Assembly (NCBI RefSeq): GCF_036858155.1
Contig: NZ_JAAEJX010000006.1
Span: forward strand, 21,397 to 85,396
Direction of reading: 5' to 3'
Origin: Liberibacter brunswickensis
GTDB taxonomy: Bacteria; Pseudomonadota; Alphaproteobacteria; Rhizobiales; Rhizobiaceae
Length of the DNA stretch: 64,000 nt
Every line of letters begins with the position of its first letter. The stretch's first letter is position 1. The notes under the pieces are model-generated. The model saw nothing but the letters and a program-made list of their open reading frames with translations. It was not told the origin of the DNA and did not search any database. This document shows positions 26,662 through 36,477 of this stretch, in pieces. A program made the position numbers and the translations under genes.

Positions 26662-29265
26662 ATGGAAAAAAGGAAGTATTCTCCTCAAGAGACCGATTAT
26701 AAATGGCACAATGCCTGGCATGAAGCAGGTATTTTTAAAGCTGACAACAAAAAAAAACAAAAAAAATATTTTGTACTTGAAATGTTTCCTTACCCATCAG
26801 GTAATATCCACATGGGACATTTACGTAATTATGTAATAGGTGACGTTGTATCTCGTTTTATGATGGCACATGATTATTCTGTTTTTCATCCTATGGGTTG
26901 GGATGCTTTTGGAATGCCAGCAGAAAATGCTGCACGAGAACACAATATTCATCCCAAAAAATGGACTTATGATAATATTAAAGTTATGAAAGAACAACTC
27001 CAATCTATAGGATTATCTATAGATTGGAGCAAAGAATTTGCTACTTGTGATGTTGATTATTATCATTGTCAGCAATTATTATTTTTAGATTTCATGAAAC
27101 ATAATTTAGTTGTTCGCAAAACTGCAAAAGTAAATTGGGATCCTGTAGATCAAACTGTTCTTGCTAATGAACAGGTCATAAATGGTCGTGGATGGCGTTC
27201 TGATGCATTAATTGAACAACTTAATTTATCTCAATGGTTTTTTAAAATATCCGATTTCTCACAAGAATTACTTGATTCTATTGAAAATCTTTCTGAATGG
27301 CCAGAAAAAGTTAAAATCATGCAAACAAATTGGATAGGACGATCCGAAGGAATAGAAATTAGATGGGAAATTATTCCAAATACTATAGATCATGCTGAAG
27401 AAATTTCAATATATACAACAAGACCTGATACGATTTTCGGTTCATCTTTTATAGCCATCGCTGTAGACCATCCAATTTCTAAAAGATTATCATGCAAGAA
27501 AAAGGATATCAAAGAATTTTGCGACAAAGAAAAACAACAAGGAACTTCTCTATCTGAATTAGAAAAAAATGAAAAAAAAGGGATTAATACTGGTATACTT
27601 GTCAAGCATCCTTTAGATAATAATTTAGAAATACCTGTTTATATAGCAAATTTTGTTTTTATAAACTATGGAACTGGTGCTATTTTTGGATGTCCATTTG
27701 CTGATCAAAGAGATTTGGATTTTGCTCGCAAATATAATTTACCTATTATTCCTATAATGGAAGGCCATGACATCGACATTGCTAATGGCAAGGCTTTTAA
27801 TGACAATGGTATAATGATTAACTCATCATTCCTTAACGGAATGGAAAATACAGAAGCTTTGCAGGCTATAATATTATATTTAGAAGAAAAAAATCTTAAA
27901 GGATTTCCTATAGGAAAGAGGAAAGTGTACTTTCGTTTGCGTGATTGGGGTATATCTCGTCAACGCTATTGGGGATGTCCTATTCCAATTATTCACTGTA
28001 AAAAATGTGGTATTGTTGAAGTCCCCAAAAAAGATTTACCTGTGCAATTACCAGAAGAAGTAGATTTTACCATATCTGGGAATCCACTTGATAATCATCC
28101 TACTTGGAAAAAAGTTTGTTGTACCAAATGTGGAGCAGAAGCTGTACGTGAAACAGATACTATGGATACTTTTGTAGATTCTTCATGGTATTATATGAGA
28201 TATATTATGCCACACGCAAAAAATCCTATTAATAAGGAATTAGTTGATTATTGGTTGCCTGTAGACCAGTATATCGGTGGTGTTGAGCATGCTATATTAC
28301 ACCTTCTCTACGCTAGATTTTTCGCTCATGCTATGAAAAAAATAGGATACATTAATAATGAAGAACCATTCAAACGTCTATTTACTCAAGGTATGGTTGT
28401 TCATGAAACATATTACCAATTAAAGGGAATAAATAATAAAAATTTTCTTAAACCAGAAGAAATATTTTTTAAAAAGATAAACGATAAAAATTGTGCATTT
28501 CGCATTTCTGATAATTCTGAAGTAATAATAGGCTCTTTAGAAAAGATGTCAAAATCAAAAAAAAATGTAATAGATCCTATTCAAATAATAAAATCTTACG
28601 GTGCAGATACCGCTAGATTGTATGTTTTATCAGATTCTCCTCCAGATCGTGATCTTATATGGTCTAGTAACGGAGTAAATTCCACTTACCAGTTTATACA
28701 GAAGATGTGGCGATTAATTTATGATGCTAAAGATGAATTACAAATATCATTAACAGAAAAAGATATGTCTATTACAAATAAATCTAAGACAATTTTGAAA
28801 AAAATAGAAGAAAATTATAAAAAATTCTCTTTTAACAAAGTTATAGCTAATATTCATGAACTAATAAATATCTTAAGCAAACCGCTCATAAAAATTGCTT
28901 CAAAAGAAAGCTCCAAAATTACAAGATCTACTATTCGAGATATTTTAGAAAAATTAATCATTGTAATATCTCCCATAATTCCACATTTTGCAGAAGAATG
29001 TTGGCAATTATTAGGTAATACAGGATTAGTAGCTCAAAAAAAATGGCCAAAAATTGATTATAATGCAGAACTTAACACGGATATTGTCATTCCAATACAA
29101 ATAAATGGCAAAAAAAGGGGATATATCACGGTACCGATTGATTCAGAAGATGATTTCATAAAAAAAACTGCACTGGATTTAGATATAGTAAAGAATATAT
29201 TAAAAGGTAAAATACCTAAAAAGATTATTCTTGTTTCAAAGAGGATAATAAATATTGTTGTCTAA
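26662..29265 (+). CDS. leuS: Leucyl-tRNA synthetase
   Basis: LeuRS charges tRNA-Leu and edits mischarged products. The 867-residue class I enzyme has the HIGH-like motif H50-M-G-H53 and the KMSKS motif near 629-633. The CP1 editing domain has TTRPDTIFGSSF, and there are two CxxC pairs of the zinc-binding insertion (HCKKCG and CCTKCG). The C-terminal domain ends near a IPIQINGKKRGYI segment. It overlaps lptE by 11 bases and leads the conserved leuS-lptE-holA run near the origin. Confidence 0.97.
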   Translation: MEKRKYSPQETDYKWHNAWHEAGIFKADNKKKQKKYFVLEMFPYPSGNIHMGHLRNYVIGDVVSRFMMAHDYSVFHPMGWDAFGMPAENAAREHNIHPKKWTYDNIKVMKEQLQSIGLSIDWSKEFATCDVDYYHCQQLLFLDFMKHNLVVRKTAKVNWDPVDQTVLANEQVINGRGWRSDALIEQLNLSQWFFKISDFSQELLDSIENLSEWPEKVKIMQTNWIGRSEGIEIRWEIIPNTIDHAEEISIYTTRPDTIFGSSFIAIAVDHPISKRLSCKKKDIKEFCDKEKQQGTSLSELEKNEKKGINTGILVKHPLDNNLEIPVYIANFVFINYGTGAIFGCPFADQRDLDFARKYNLPIIPIMEGHDIDIANGKAFNDNGIMINSSFLNGMENTEALQAIILYLEEKNLKGFPIGKRKVYFRLRDWGISRQRYWGCPIPIIHCKKCGIVEVPKKDLPVQLPEEVDFTISGNPLDNHPTWKKVCCTKCGAEAVRETDTMDTFVDSSWYYMRYIMPHAKNPINKELVDYWLPVDQYIGGVEHAILHLLYARFFAHAMKKIGYINNEEPFKRLFTQGMVVHETYYQLKGINNKNFLKPEEIFFKKINDKNCAFRISDNSEVIIGSLEKMSKSKKNVIDPIQIIKSYGADTARLYVLSDSPPDRDLIWSSNGVNSTYQFIQKMWRLIYDAKDELQISLTEKDMSITNKSKTILKKIEENYKKFSFNKVIANIHELINILSKPLIKIASKESSKITRSTIRDILEKLIIVISPIIPHFAEECWQLLGNTGLVAQKKWPKIDYNAELNTDIVIPIQINGKKRGYITVPIDSEDDFIKKTALDLDIVKNILKGKIPKKIILVSKRIINIVV

Positions 29266-29749
29266 ATATATATCTCTAATATTTGTTTTTTTAATTTGTT
29301 TCTTCTTTACTAGCTGTAAAATGTATCCTCTACACTATGTTGGAAGTAAAGATAATTTAAAATACATATATCCTATTAAAATATCAGTTATTAGTAATAT
29401 TGATAAACAAGAAATACAGGATAATCTTATTTCCTTTACATCTAATGTTCTAACAAAACAAAGATATCAACTCAACATAGTGGTAAAAGCAAATATAGAT
29501 AATTCAATTATTGATGATAATTTCAAAAATACAGGAAGAATTACCTTAGAAGCAAATTATAGCTTAATAAAAGTCCCAGAAGGAGAAATCTTATATAAAA
29601 ATCGTACTTATGTAACTTCTATATTTGATTTTTCAAATCAAAAATTTTCTACAATGAGATCTATTAAAAATTCAAAGAATAATGCTATCCAAGAATTATC
29701 AGAAAATATCTACGTTGATATTATAAGTTTCATAAAAAACATCGAATAA
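29255..29749 (+). CDS. lptE: LPS assembly lipoprotein LptE
   Basis: LptE is the outer-membrane lipoprotein that plugs the LptD barrel during lipopolysaccharide export. The 164-residue product has a lipoprotein signal: a hydrophobic stretch followed by FTSC with the lipidated Cys at residue 21. After that comes a small alpha/beta domain rich in Lys and Asn. The start is TTG at 29255, because GAGGA stands nine bases upstream and no ATG is near; the gene begins inside the end of leuS. The LptE call rests on the lipobox, size and the conserved leuS-lptE-holA order, since the family is very divergent. Confidence 0.85.
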   Translation: MLSKYISLIFVFLICFFFTSCKMYPLHYVGSKDNLKYIYPIKISVISNIDKQEIQDNLISFTSNVLTKQRYQLNIVVKANIDNSIIDDNFKNTGRITLEANYSLIKVPEGEILYKNRTYVTSIFDFSNQKFSTMRSIKNSKNNAIQELSENIYVDIISFIKNIE

Positions 29750-29753
29750 TAAA

Positions 29754-30812
29754 ATGCCCATAATCAAATCATATGAATTCATTAAAAAATCCACCCAAGA
29801 ACTTTGTCTTTCTCATTTTGTGTTCATTTTTTATGGATCAGATAAAGGATTAATATTTGAATTAATTAATAAATTTAAAGAAAGAATACGTATTACGTAT
29901 AATAATTCATTTGATATTATTGTGCTAAATTCTATAGAAATTCAAAAAGATCCAGTAATATTGTGGAATGCAATAAATTCAATAGGTTTATTTAATGAAA
30001 AAAAAATAATTTTAATCGAAAACCTATCTAATGAAAAAAACGTTATTAAATGTTTAGAAGAAATAATTACAGAAAATAATAATAATAGTACTATTATTAT
30101 TAAGTCTTATGAAATGAAAAAAGGGAATATTTTAAAAAAGATAGCAGAAAAATTTAAAAATGTTCTTGCTATATCTTGCTATCCTGATACTAAAATTGAT
30201 TTAATGAACTTAATAAAAGAAAATCTATTATTAAATAAAAAATCAATTTCTATAGAAGCAAAAAATATATTACTTGAAAACTTAGGAGGAGATAGAATTT
30301 CTTCTAGAAATGAAATTCAAAAATTATCATCTTATTGTTTAGAAGATAGTTTAATAACAGAAGAACATGTAAAAAATATAATTTGTGATACGCACGTATT
30401 ATATATTGAAGAAATTATTAATGCTGTTTTACAAGGGAAAACATATAATGCGATTATGCTAACTGATTTTTTTTTTACATCAAAAATGTCTTCACATGCT
30501 CTACTACATGGATTTTTACAAAAATTTCAGTTATTAGATAAAATTCATATAGAAAAAGAATACTCTAATATATCATTTGAACAAATAATCCAAAAAATTG
30601 AAAAAAACATTATTCCTAAAAAAAAGATATTATTACAAAAATCCTTACAAATTTGGAATAAAGTTATTGTAAAAAAAGCTTTATATAAAATCGCTCAAAC
30701 AATTAGTATTACAAGAAAAAAAAGATCTCTGGAGAAAAGTATAATATATCAAACTATATTACTAATTTCAGAAATACCTAATAAAGGAAAAGCTCCTTAT
30801 GATAACATGTAA
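29754..30812 (+). CDS. holA: DNA polymerase III subunit delta
   Basis: HolA is the delta subunit of the clamp loader that opens the beta sliding clamp. The 352-residue product has the N-terminal FVFIFYGSDKGLIFELINKF segment, typical of delta, and a degenerate AAA+ fold without Walker A. The LLENLGGDRISSRNEIQKL segment is the family's most conserved block. Residues are heavily Lys/Ile/Asn, in keeping with the extreme base bias. It follows lptE by four bases. Position and motif agree with holA. Confidence 0.92.
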   Translation: MPIIKSYEFIKKSTQELCLSHFVFIFYGSDKGLIFELINKFKERIRITYNNSFDIIVLNSIEIQKDPVILWNAINSIGLFNEKKIILIENLSNEKNVIKCLEEIITENNNNSTIIIKSYEMKKGNILKKIAEKFKNVLAISCYPDTKIDLMNLIKENLLLNKKSISIEAKNILLENLGGDRISSRNEIQKLSSYCLEDSLITEEHVKNIICDTHVLYIEEIINAVLQGKTYNAIMLTDFFFTSKMSSHALLHGFLQKFQLLDKIHIEKEYSNISFEQIIQKIEKNIIPKKKILLQKSLQIWNKVIVKKALYKIAQTISITRKKRSLEKSIIYQTILLISEIPNKGKAPYDNM

Positions 30813-30825
30813 AGATATGAGATAT

Positions 30826-31722
30826 TTAAGAATCATTTTCACCTAATAAAGAACATATTAGCTTGAATTGATCATTATTTTCATATTTAATACAAAATTG
30901 ACCTTTATTATTGCTATTTTTTATACAAACATTTAAACCAATTACAGTAGATATCTTTTTTTCTAAATCAGAAAAATCATTTTTTTTACTAATATTTGTT
31001 TTAAATGGTTTGTTGATTATTCCTTCTTTATTATATTTTCCTTTAACCAATTCTTCTGTATCACGCACTGACATTTTTTGATCAACAATAATTTTTGCAA
31101 GAGTTAAAGGATCAGATGTTAAAACCAAAGCACGAGCATGACCTAAAGAGATATCTTCTTTACAAATCATATCTTTAACAGAATCAGGTAGTTTTAAAAT
31201 CCTCAATATATTTGCAATGTGACTACGACTTTTGCCTACAATAGATCCTAAATCATTTTGTGTATATCCATATTCAGAAATTAATTTTTCATACCCCAAA
31301 GATTCTTCTAAAGGATTTAAATCTTTACGCTGAATATTTTCTATGATTGCAATTTCAAGAGAAGATTTATTATCTATATTGCGAATAATAACAGGAATAT
31401 CTGATAAAGAAGCCATTTTAGCAGCTCGAAAACGTCTTTCACCAGCAATTATTTTATATAATCCATTATCTGTTGCACGCACAATTATTGGCTGTATTAT
31501 ACCATGAGATTTTATTGATTCACAAAGTCCTTCTAATTCTTCTGAATCAAAATAATCTCGAGGATTACTAGGATTAGGCACTATAGAATGAATCGATATA
31601 TAATTTTGAGATTCAAATGAATCTTTTCTTTTTTTTTCACTAGAATCAATAGATGGACTAATATCTCCAATCAAAGTAGCAAGTCCACGACCAAGACGAC
31701 GTTTAGAATAATTATTTGACAT
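30826..31722 (-). CDS. parB: Chromosome partitioning protein ParB
   Basis: ParB is the CTPase that loads onto parS sites and spreads to form the partition complex. The 298-residue protein starts SKRRLGRGLATLIGD. It has the N-terminal CTPase/ParB box (PNPSNPRDYF, IVRA, IIAGERRFRAAK and IIENIQRKDLNPLEE). The central helix-turn-helix for parS is GYTQNDLGSIVGKSRSHIANILRLLK-like, and there is a C-terminal dimerisation tail. GAGGAGG stands directly before the ATG. It lies 18 bases after parA; a perfect parS site is 1.4 kb away in rsmG. Confidence 0.97.
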   Translation of the reverse strand: MSNNYSKRRLGRGLATLIGDISPSIDSSEKKRKDSFESQNYISIHSIVPNPSNPRDYFDSEELEGLCESIKSHGIIQPIIVRATDNGLYKIIAGERRFRAAKMASLSDIPVIIRNIDNKSSLEIAIIENIQRKDLNPLEESLGYEKLISEYGYTQNDLGSIVGKSRSHIANILRILKLPDSVKDMICKEDISLGHARALVLTSDPLTLAKIIVDQKMSVRDTEELVKGKYNKEGIINKPFKTNISKKNDFSDLEKKISTVIGLNVCIKNSNNKGQFCIKYENNDQFKLICSLLGENDS

Positions 31723-31740
31723 TTTTCCTCCTCAAACAAA

Positions 31741-32538
31741 TTAAGCAGCTTCTTTTCTTTGACGTTCTTGTTGTATTAATTCTGAAGCTAATTTTAAATA
31801 TGCCTGACTTCCTGCACATTTTATATCATATATAATAGCAGGTTTTCCATGAGATGGAGCTTCGGAAATTCTAACATTTCTTGGGATTACAGTATTATAT
31901 ACTTTTTCTCCAAGATTATTCCTAACATCAGAAACAACTTGTTGAGATAAACTATTCCTAGAATCAAACATAGTTAATATAATACCTTGTATATCAAGAG
32001 AAGAATTAACCGTACGACGAACTTCCTCAACTGTTTCTAAAAGCTGACTTAATCCTTCTAAAGCAAAAAATTCACATTGTAGCGGAACCAGTATTGAATC
32101 AGAAGCTGCCATAGCATTCATAGTTAACAAATTAAAAGAAGGAGGACAATCTAGGAAGATATAGGAAAAATCGCTTTTTAATTGGGAAGACAAAGCCTTA
32201 TCAAGACGAAACAATCTATCTTTTTCACTACCTATCTGCATTTCTATTCCTAATAAATCCATAGTAGAAGGAATAATTGATAACTTAGGAATAGCGGTTT
32301 GAATTAAAACTTGATCAATGTTTTTTTCTCCGACTAATACTTCATATGAAGAATATTCTCTATTTTCCAATTCAATTCCAAGTCCAGTACTAGCATTACC
32401 CTGAGGATCTAAATCAATCAATAAAACATTTTCTCCAATAGCTGCTAAAGCAGTAGAAAGATTAATAGCTGTTGTAGTTTTACCTACTCCTCCTTTTTGA
32501 TTAGCTATAGTAATAATACGACTATTTTTCCCTTTCAT
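31741..32538 (-). CDS. parA: Chromosome partitioning ATPase ParA
   Basis: ParA is the nucleoid-bound ATPase whose gradient pulls ParB-parS complexes apart. The 265-residue product has the deviant Walker A KGGVGKTTTA near residues 15-24, switch I DLDPQGNASTGLG, Walker B YIFLDCPPSFNLLTMNAM, and the C-terminal PRNVRISEAPSHGKPAI. AAGGGG precedes the ATG. Order rsmG-parA-parB on one strand is the standard arrangement. Complete. Confidence 0.97.
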   Translation of the reverse strand: MKGKNSRIITIANQKGGVGKTTTAINLSTALAAIGENVLLIDLDPQGNASTGLGIELENREYSSYEVLVGEKNIDQVLIQTAIPKLSIIPSTMDLLGIEMQIGSEKDRLFRLDKALSSQLKSDFSYIFLDCPPSFNLLTMNAMAASDSILVPLQCEFFALEGLSQLLETVEEVRRTVNSSLDIQGIILTMFDSRNSLSQQVVSDVRNNLGEKVYNTVIPRNVRISEAPSHGKPAIIYDIKCAGSQAYLKLASELIQQERQRKEAA

Positions 32539-32555
32539 GACTACCCCTTTAGTAT

Positions 32556-33203
32556 TTAAGACTTTAGAATACGATTTACATGAGATATTTCTAAAACAAT
32601 AGAATCATTCTTAACAAGGCTATTATGTTTTATAAAAGAAAAATTCCATTCTTTCTTTGCTTTATAAATTTCTAATTCATAATTACATCCTTTATAAAAA
32701 AAAGCTTTAGTATGAACGTTTTTCGAAAGCCAAGGAAAACTATATTCCAAAAGATTATCAAGACTTGCTAATGCCCTTGCAGATATAACATCACATTTTG
32801 TAATTATTTTATAAGCATCTTGAATACGGCAATGAAAAACCTTGCCCCTGGCTTCGGTTTTCTGAATAACATATCGCAAAAAACTAGCTTTTTTGTTATT
32901 AGATTCAACCAAATTAACCAATCCTCCACCAATACTTGCAAGTTGAATAGAAGTAACAATTCCAGGAAAACCACCTCCACTACCAAGGTCAATCCAAGTA
33001 GAAGGATAAGGATGCAATTGGAATATTCTCAAGCTATCTTCAACATGACGTTCCCAAAAAAAATCTACAGTAGAAGATGATACTAAATTTATTTTTTTTG
33101 ACCATTTTAGAAATAAAAAATGAAAATACTCTAATTTTTCTAATGTTTCACGTGAAACATTATATTTGTTTAAAAAATAATTTTTTCTCAATATACCACT
33201 CAA
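32556..33203 (-). CDS. rsmG: 16S rRNA 7-methylguanosine methyltransferase RsmG (GidB)
   Basis: RsmG methylates N7 of G527 in 16S rRNA using S-adenosylmethionine. The 215-residue protein has the SAM-binding motif WIDLGSGGGFPGIV, the SNNKKASFLRYV motif, and VISARALASLDNLLEYSFPWL. The start is TTG at 33203; a second in-frame TTG four codons on, with GAGTGG before it, is possible. Codons for NVSRET contain the perfect parS site. It sits between mnmG and parA. Confidence 0.94.
   Translation of the reverse strand: MSGILRKNYFLNKYNVSRETLEKLEYFHFLFLKWSKKINLVSSSTVDFFWERHVEDSLRIFQLHPYPSTWIDLGSGGGFPGIVTSIQLASIGGGLVNLVESNNKKASFLRYVIQKTEARGKVFHCRIQDAYKIITKCDVISARALASLDNLLEYSFPWLSKNVHTKAFFYKGCNYELEIYKAKKEWNFSFIKHNSLVKNDSIVLEISHVNRILKS
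33144..33159. promoter_or_regulatory. parS: parS site, perfect consensus
   Basis: TGTTTCACGTGAAACA is identical to the bacterial parS consensus, the ParB binding site. It is embedded in the rsmG coding sequence about 0.6 kb from parA, where it encodes part of Asn-Val-Ser-Arg-Glu-Thr. Together with parA and parB on the same strand this is the partition locus. Confidence 0.95.
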
Positions 33204-33219
33204 ACCGTAATATTTTATA

Positions 33220-35094
33220 TTAAACTATTTTATTTACCTTTATAGCAACATTTTTTTTAAGATAAATCAATAGTAAATTTAAAGCTGCAGGAGTCATACC
33301 TTCAATTTTAGACGCCTGTAACAAATTAAAAGGTTTTACGCGAGATAATTTCTCTTTTAACTCATTAGACAATGCAGGAAGAGAATAATAATCAAAATCA
33401 TTTGGAATCAATCTCTTTTCTTCAAATCTAATTTCTCTTGCTTCTATCATTTGCCTATTTGTATAAACACTATAAGTAGCTTCAATCTGAAGCCTTTCAA
33501 GGACAATTGAAGAAAATTTACATGCATCAGGACATATAGAAAAAAGATTTTTAGTAGAAAAATCTGGATACGACAAATAATCATACGCAGTAATAATTTT
33601 TCCACATTTTTTAAGAGACATAAAAGAAGAAGTATTTTTGGAAGTTAAAACCAAAGATCTAAGCATGTTACTAAGAAAATTATATTCTTGCATGTAATTT
33701 TTAAAACGCTCTATTCTTTTATTCCCAACGCACCCCCATTCTATACCAATAGGAGTTAATCTATTATCAGCATTATCTGGACGAAGAGAAAGGCGATATT
33801 CCGAACGTGAAGTAAACATTCTATAAGGCTCTAAAACTCCTTTAGAAGTTAAATCATCTATCATAACTCCAATATAAGAATCAGTTCTACTAAAAAAAAC
33901 ACAATCTAATCCTTTAGATTTTCGAGCAGAATTGATGCCAGCAACCAATCCTTGAGCAGCTGCTTCTTCATATCCTGTCGTTCCATTGATTTGTCCAGCT
34001 AAAAACAAACCAGAAATTTTTTTATTTTCTAAAGTTGGGAATAGTTCTTTAGGATTTACATAGTCATATTCAATAGCATAACCAGGACTAATAATCTTTA
34101 CCTCTTCTAAACCTGGAATTGTGCGAATAAATTGATGTTGTATTTCTTCTGGTAAGGCGGTAGATATCCCATTAGGATATACTATATCAGTATTAAGTCC
34201 TTCTGGTTCTAAAAAAACCTGATGCCCATTACGTTCTCCAAACCTAATGATTTTATCTTCTATTGATGGACAATATCGCGGGCCAGAAGATTTAATATCA
34301 CCTGAATAAATAGCAGAATGTTTTATGTTATCAATAATAATACGATGTGTATCTAAATTTGTTCTAGTAATTCCACATTCAACTTGCTTATTAGTGATTT
34401 TATCTGTCATAAAAGAAAAAGGAACTAAATTATCATCCGCATATTGTTTTTCTATTTTTTCCCATAAAATAGTTCTTCCATCAAGTCGAGCAGGAGTCCC
34501 AGTTTTAAGACGCCCTATATCAAAATTAAACTTCATAAAACTATCCAAAAGAGCATTTGATGGAATATCACCCATCCTTCCTGCTGGAATTTTTAATTTT
34601 CCTATATGTATAATACCTCTTAAAAATGTTCCTGCTGTTAAAACTACAGAAGAACATCTTATAACATTATTTTCTTCCATTGTTATAGAAGTAATTCTAT
34701 TGTTTTCTACATTAAAGGCCGTTACCGCACCTTGGATTACATCTATATTTTCTTGAGATAAAATTTCTTTCTGCATAGCCGAACGATATAATTCTCGATC
34801 TGCTTGAGTTCTTGGGCCACGTACTGCTGGTCCTTTTTTAATATTTAATATACGAAACTGAATACCAGAAGCATCAGCAATACGACCCATTAAACCATCT
34901 AAAGCATCTATTTCTCTAACAAGATGACCTTTCCCGAGCCCTCCAATAGCAGGATTACACGACATAGCTCCTATAGTAGAAATTTTATGGGTTATAAGAG
35001 CCGTATAAGCACCTAGTCTTGCTGCTGCTGCTGCCGCTTCACAACCAGCATGTCCGCCCCCAATAACGACAACATCATAAGACCTATTTATCAT
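33220..35094 (-). CDS. mnmG: tRNA U34 carboxymethylaminomethyl modification enzyme MnmG (GidA)
   Basis: MnmG is the FAD-binding partner of MnmE in modification of wobble uridine in tRNA. The 624-residue protein has the Rossmann FAD motif VIGGGHAGCEAA at the start. The conserved SCNPAIGGLGKGHLVREIDALDG block, RGPRTQADR, GTPARLDGRTI and the second dinucleotide motif GLFLAGQINGTTGYEEAAAQGL follow. The C-terminal helical domain has IEGMTPAALNLLLIYL. GAGGT precedes the ATG. Lies between mnmE and rsmG on the same strand. Confidence 0.97.
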   Translation of the reverse strand: MINRSYDVVVIGGGHAGCEAAAAAARLGAYTALITHKISTIGAMSCNPAIGGLGKGHLVREIDALDGLMGRIADASGIQFRILNIKKGPAVRGPRTQADRELYRSAMQKEILSQENIDVIQGAVTAFNVENNRITSITMEENNVIRCSSVVLTAGTFLRGIIHIGKLKIPAGRMGDIPSNALLDSFMKFNFDIGRLKTGTPARLDGRTILWEKIEKQYADDNLVPFSFMTDKITNKQVECGITRTNLDTHRIIIDNIKHSAIYSGDIKSSGPRYCPSIEDKIIRFGERNGHQVFLEPEGLNTDIVYPNGISTALPEEIQHQFIRTIPGLEEVKIISPGYAIEYDYVNPKELFPTLENKKISGLFLAGQINGTTGYEEAAAQGLVAGINSARKSKGLDCVFFSRTDSYIGVMIDDLTSKGVLEPYRMFTSRSEYRLSLRPDNADNRLTPIGIEWGCVGNKRIERFKNYMQEYNFLSNMLRSLVLTSKNTSSFMSLKKCGKIITAYDYLSYPDFSTKNLFSICPDACKFSSIVLERLQIEATYSVYTNRQMIEAREIRFEEKRLIPNDFDYYSLPALSNELKEKLSRVKPFNLLQASKIEGMTPAALNLLLIYLKKNVAIKVNKIV

Positions 35095-35117
35095 AACTTA
35101 CCTCATATTGCGAAAAA

Positions 35118-36440
35118 TCACTTTCCTATACAAAACTTTGAAAAAATTATATCAAGTAATTGTTCTACATCAACATGTCCTGTTATTCTCCCTAAAGAAG
35201 ATGATGCCAAACGTAAATTTTCAGCAATAATATCTAACCTAAATTCTTCTTTATCTAAAGAAATCATTTCTAAATATTCTATAGTTTTAGATAAATGTTC
35301 TAAATGTCTTTTATGACTAGGAATAGAAAAAGAAATTTTATTAAATTTATTAGAAATAATAAATTTAATTTTATTGATTAATTCTTCTAAGCCTTCTCCT
35401 GTAACGCTAGATATAATCTGATCATATTTTTGAAAATTAGTAGTATGAATATCGCTTTTTGTCCCAACAAAAATAAAATCAATATTGTTAGGAAAAGAAA
35501 TTTCTGTTTTTGAATTAATTTCCTGCAATAATAAAATTAAATCAGCACTTTCTACTTCAATAAATGCTCTTTTAATACCTTCTTTTTCAACAATATCGTC
35601 AGTCTCACGAATACCAGCAGTATCCGATATTTTTACAAGATATCCTTCTAAATCTAAATCTATTGTAAGAATATCACGAGTTGTACCAGGAATATCAGTA
35701 ACAATAGCAATTTCTCTTTTCGCTAGTGCATTAAATAAACTTGACTTTCCTGCATTAGAATTTCCTGAAATAACAATTTTATAACCATTACGAATAATTT
35801 CACCTAATCTTCCTCTAGATATATGAGAATAAATCTCATTCTTAAGAAGAAAAATATCATTCAATACTTCTGTAGAAAAATTTTTTTGAACATCTTCTTC
35901 ATCTGAAAAATCTAAATCAGCTTCTATAAAAGAACGTATATATGTTAACTTATCTATCCATTTATTATATAAATTAGATAACTTTCCAGACATTCCTTCC
36001 ATTGATAGACGACGTTGCATTTCAGTTTCAGAAGAAATTAAATCAGCTAAACTTTCCGCCTCAACTAAATCAATTTTACCATTTTCAAAAGCTCTACGAG
36101 AAAATTCTCCTGGATTTGCAAGGCGTAAATTTGGAATTTTTGCTAATTCTTCCAATATACTATTTATAACTGCAATACCACCATGAACATGAAACTCAGC
36201 AGAATCTTCACCTGTAAAAGATTTTGGTGCAGGAAAAGTAATCAATAAACCTTTATCTAGTATTCTATAATCTGAACTAAAAAAAGATCTCAACGATGCT
36301 ATACGTGGAAAAGAATTTTTTTGCTTACATATAAATTCACAAACCTTAAAACAAGAAGGACCTGACAAACGAATTATAGAAATAGCTGATGGAGGACTTC
36401 CAGTTGATAAAGCAAAAATTGTTTCTTTTTTATAATCCAT
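35118..36440 (-). CDS. mnmE: tRNA modification GTPase MnmE (TrmE)
   Basis: MnmE is the GTPase that, with MnmG, forms the cmnm5 group on wobble uridine. The 440-residue protein has the folate-binding N-terminal domain (IFALSTGSPPSAISIIRLSG) and a central helical region holding a G domain with GNSNAGKSSLFNAL, PGTTRD and DTAGIRETDD. It ends with the essential C-terminal FCIGK. The ATG at 36440 is used rather than a TTG two codons upstream. It precedes mnmG by 23 bases. Confidence 0.97.
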   Translation of the reverse strand: MDYKKETIFALSTGSPPSAISIIRLSGPSCFKVCEFICKQKNSFPRIASLRSFFSSDYRILDKGLLITFPAPKSFTGEDSAEFHVHGGIAVINSILEELAKIPNLRLANPGEFSRRAFENGKIDLVEAESLADLISSETEMQRRLSMEGMSGKLSNLYNKWIDKLTYIRSFIEADLDFSDEEDVQKNFSTEVLNDIFLLKNEIYSHISRGRLGEIIRNGYKIVISGNSNAGKSSLFNALAKREIAIVTDIPGTTRDILTIDLDLEGYLVKISDTAGIRETDDIVEKEGIKRAFIEVESADLILLLQEINSKTEISFPNNIDFIFVGTKSDIHTTNFQKYDQIISSVTGEGLEELINKIKFIISNKFNKISFSIPSHKRHLEHLSKTIEYLEMISLDKEEFRLDIIAENLRLASSSLGRITGHVDVEQLLDIIFSKFCIGK

Positions 36441-36477
36441 TAACAATTAATTTCAATAGTTTCAAAATTATTTTAAA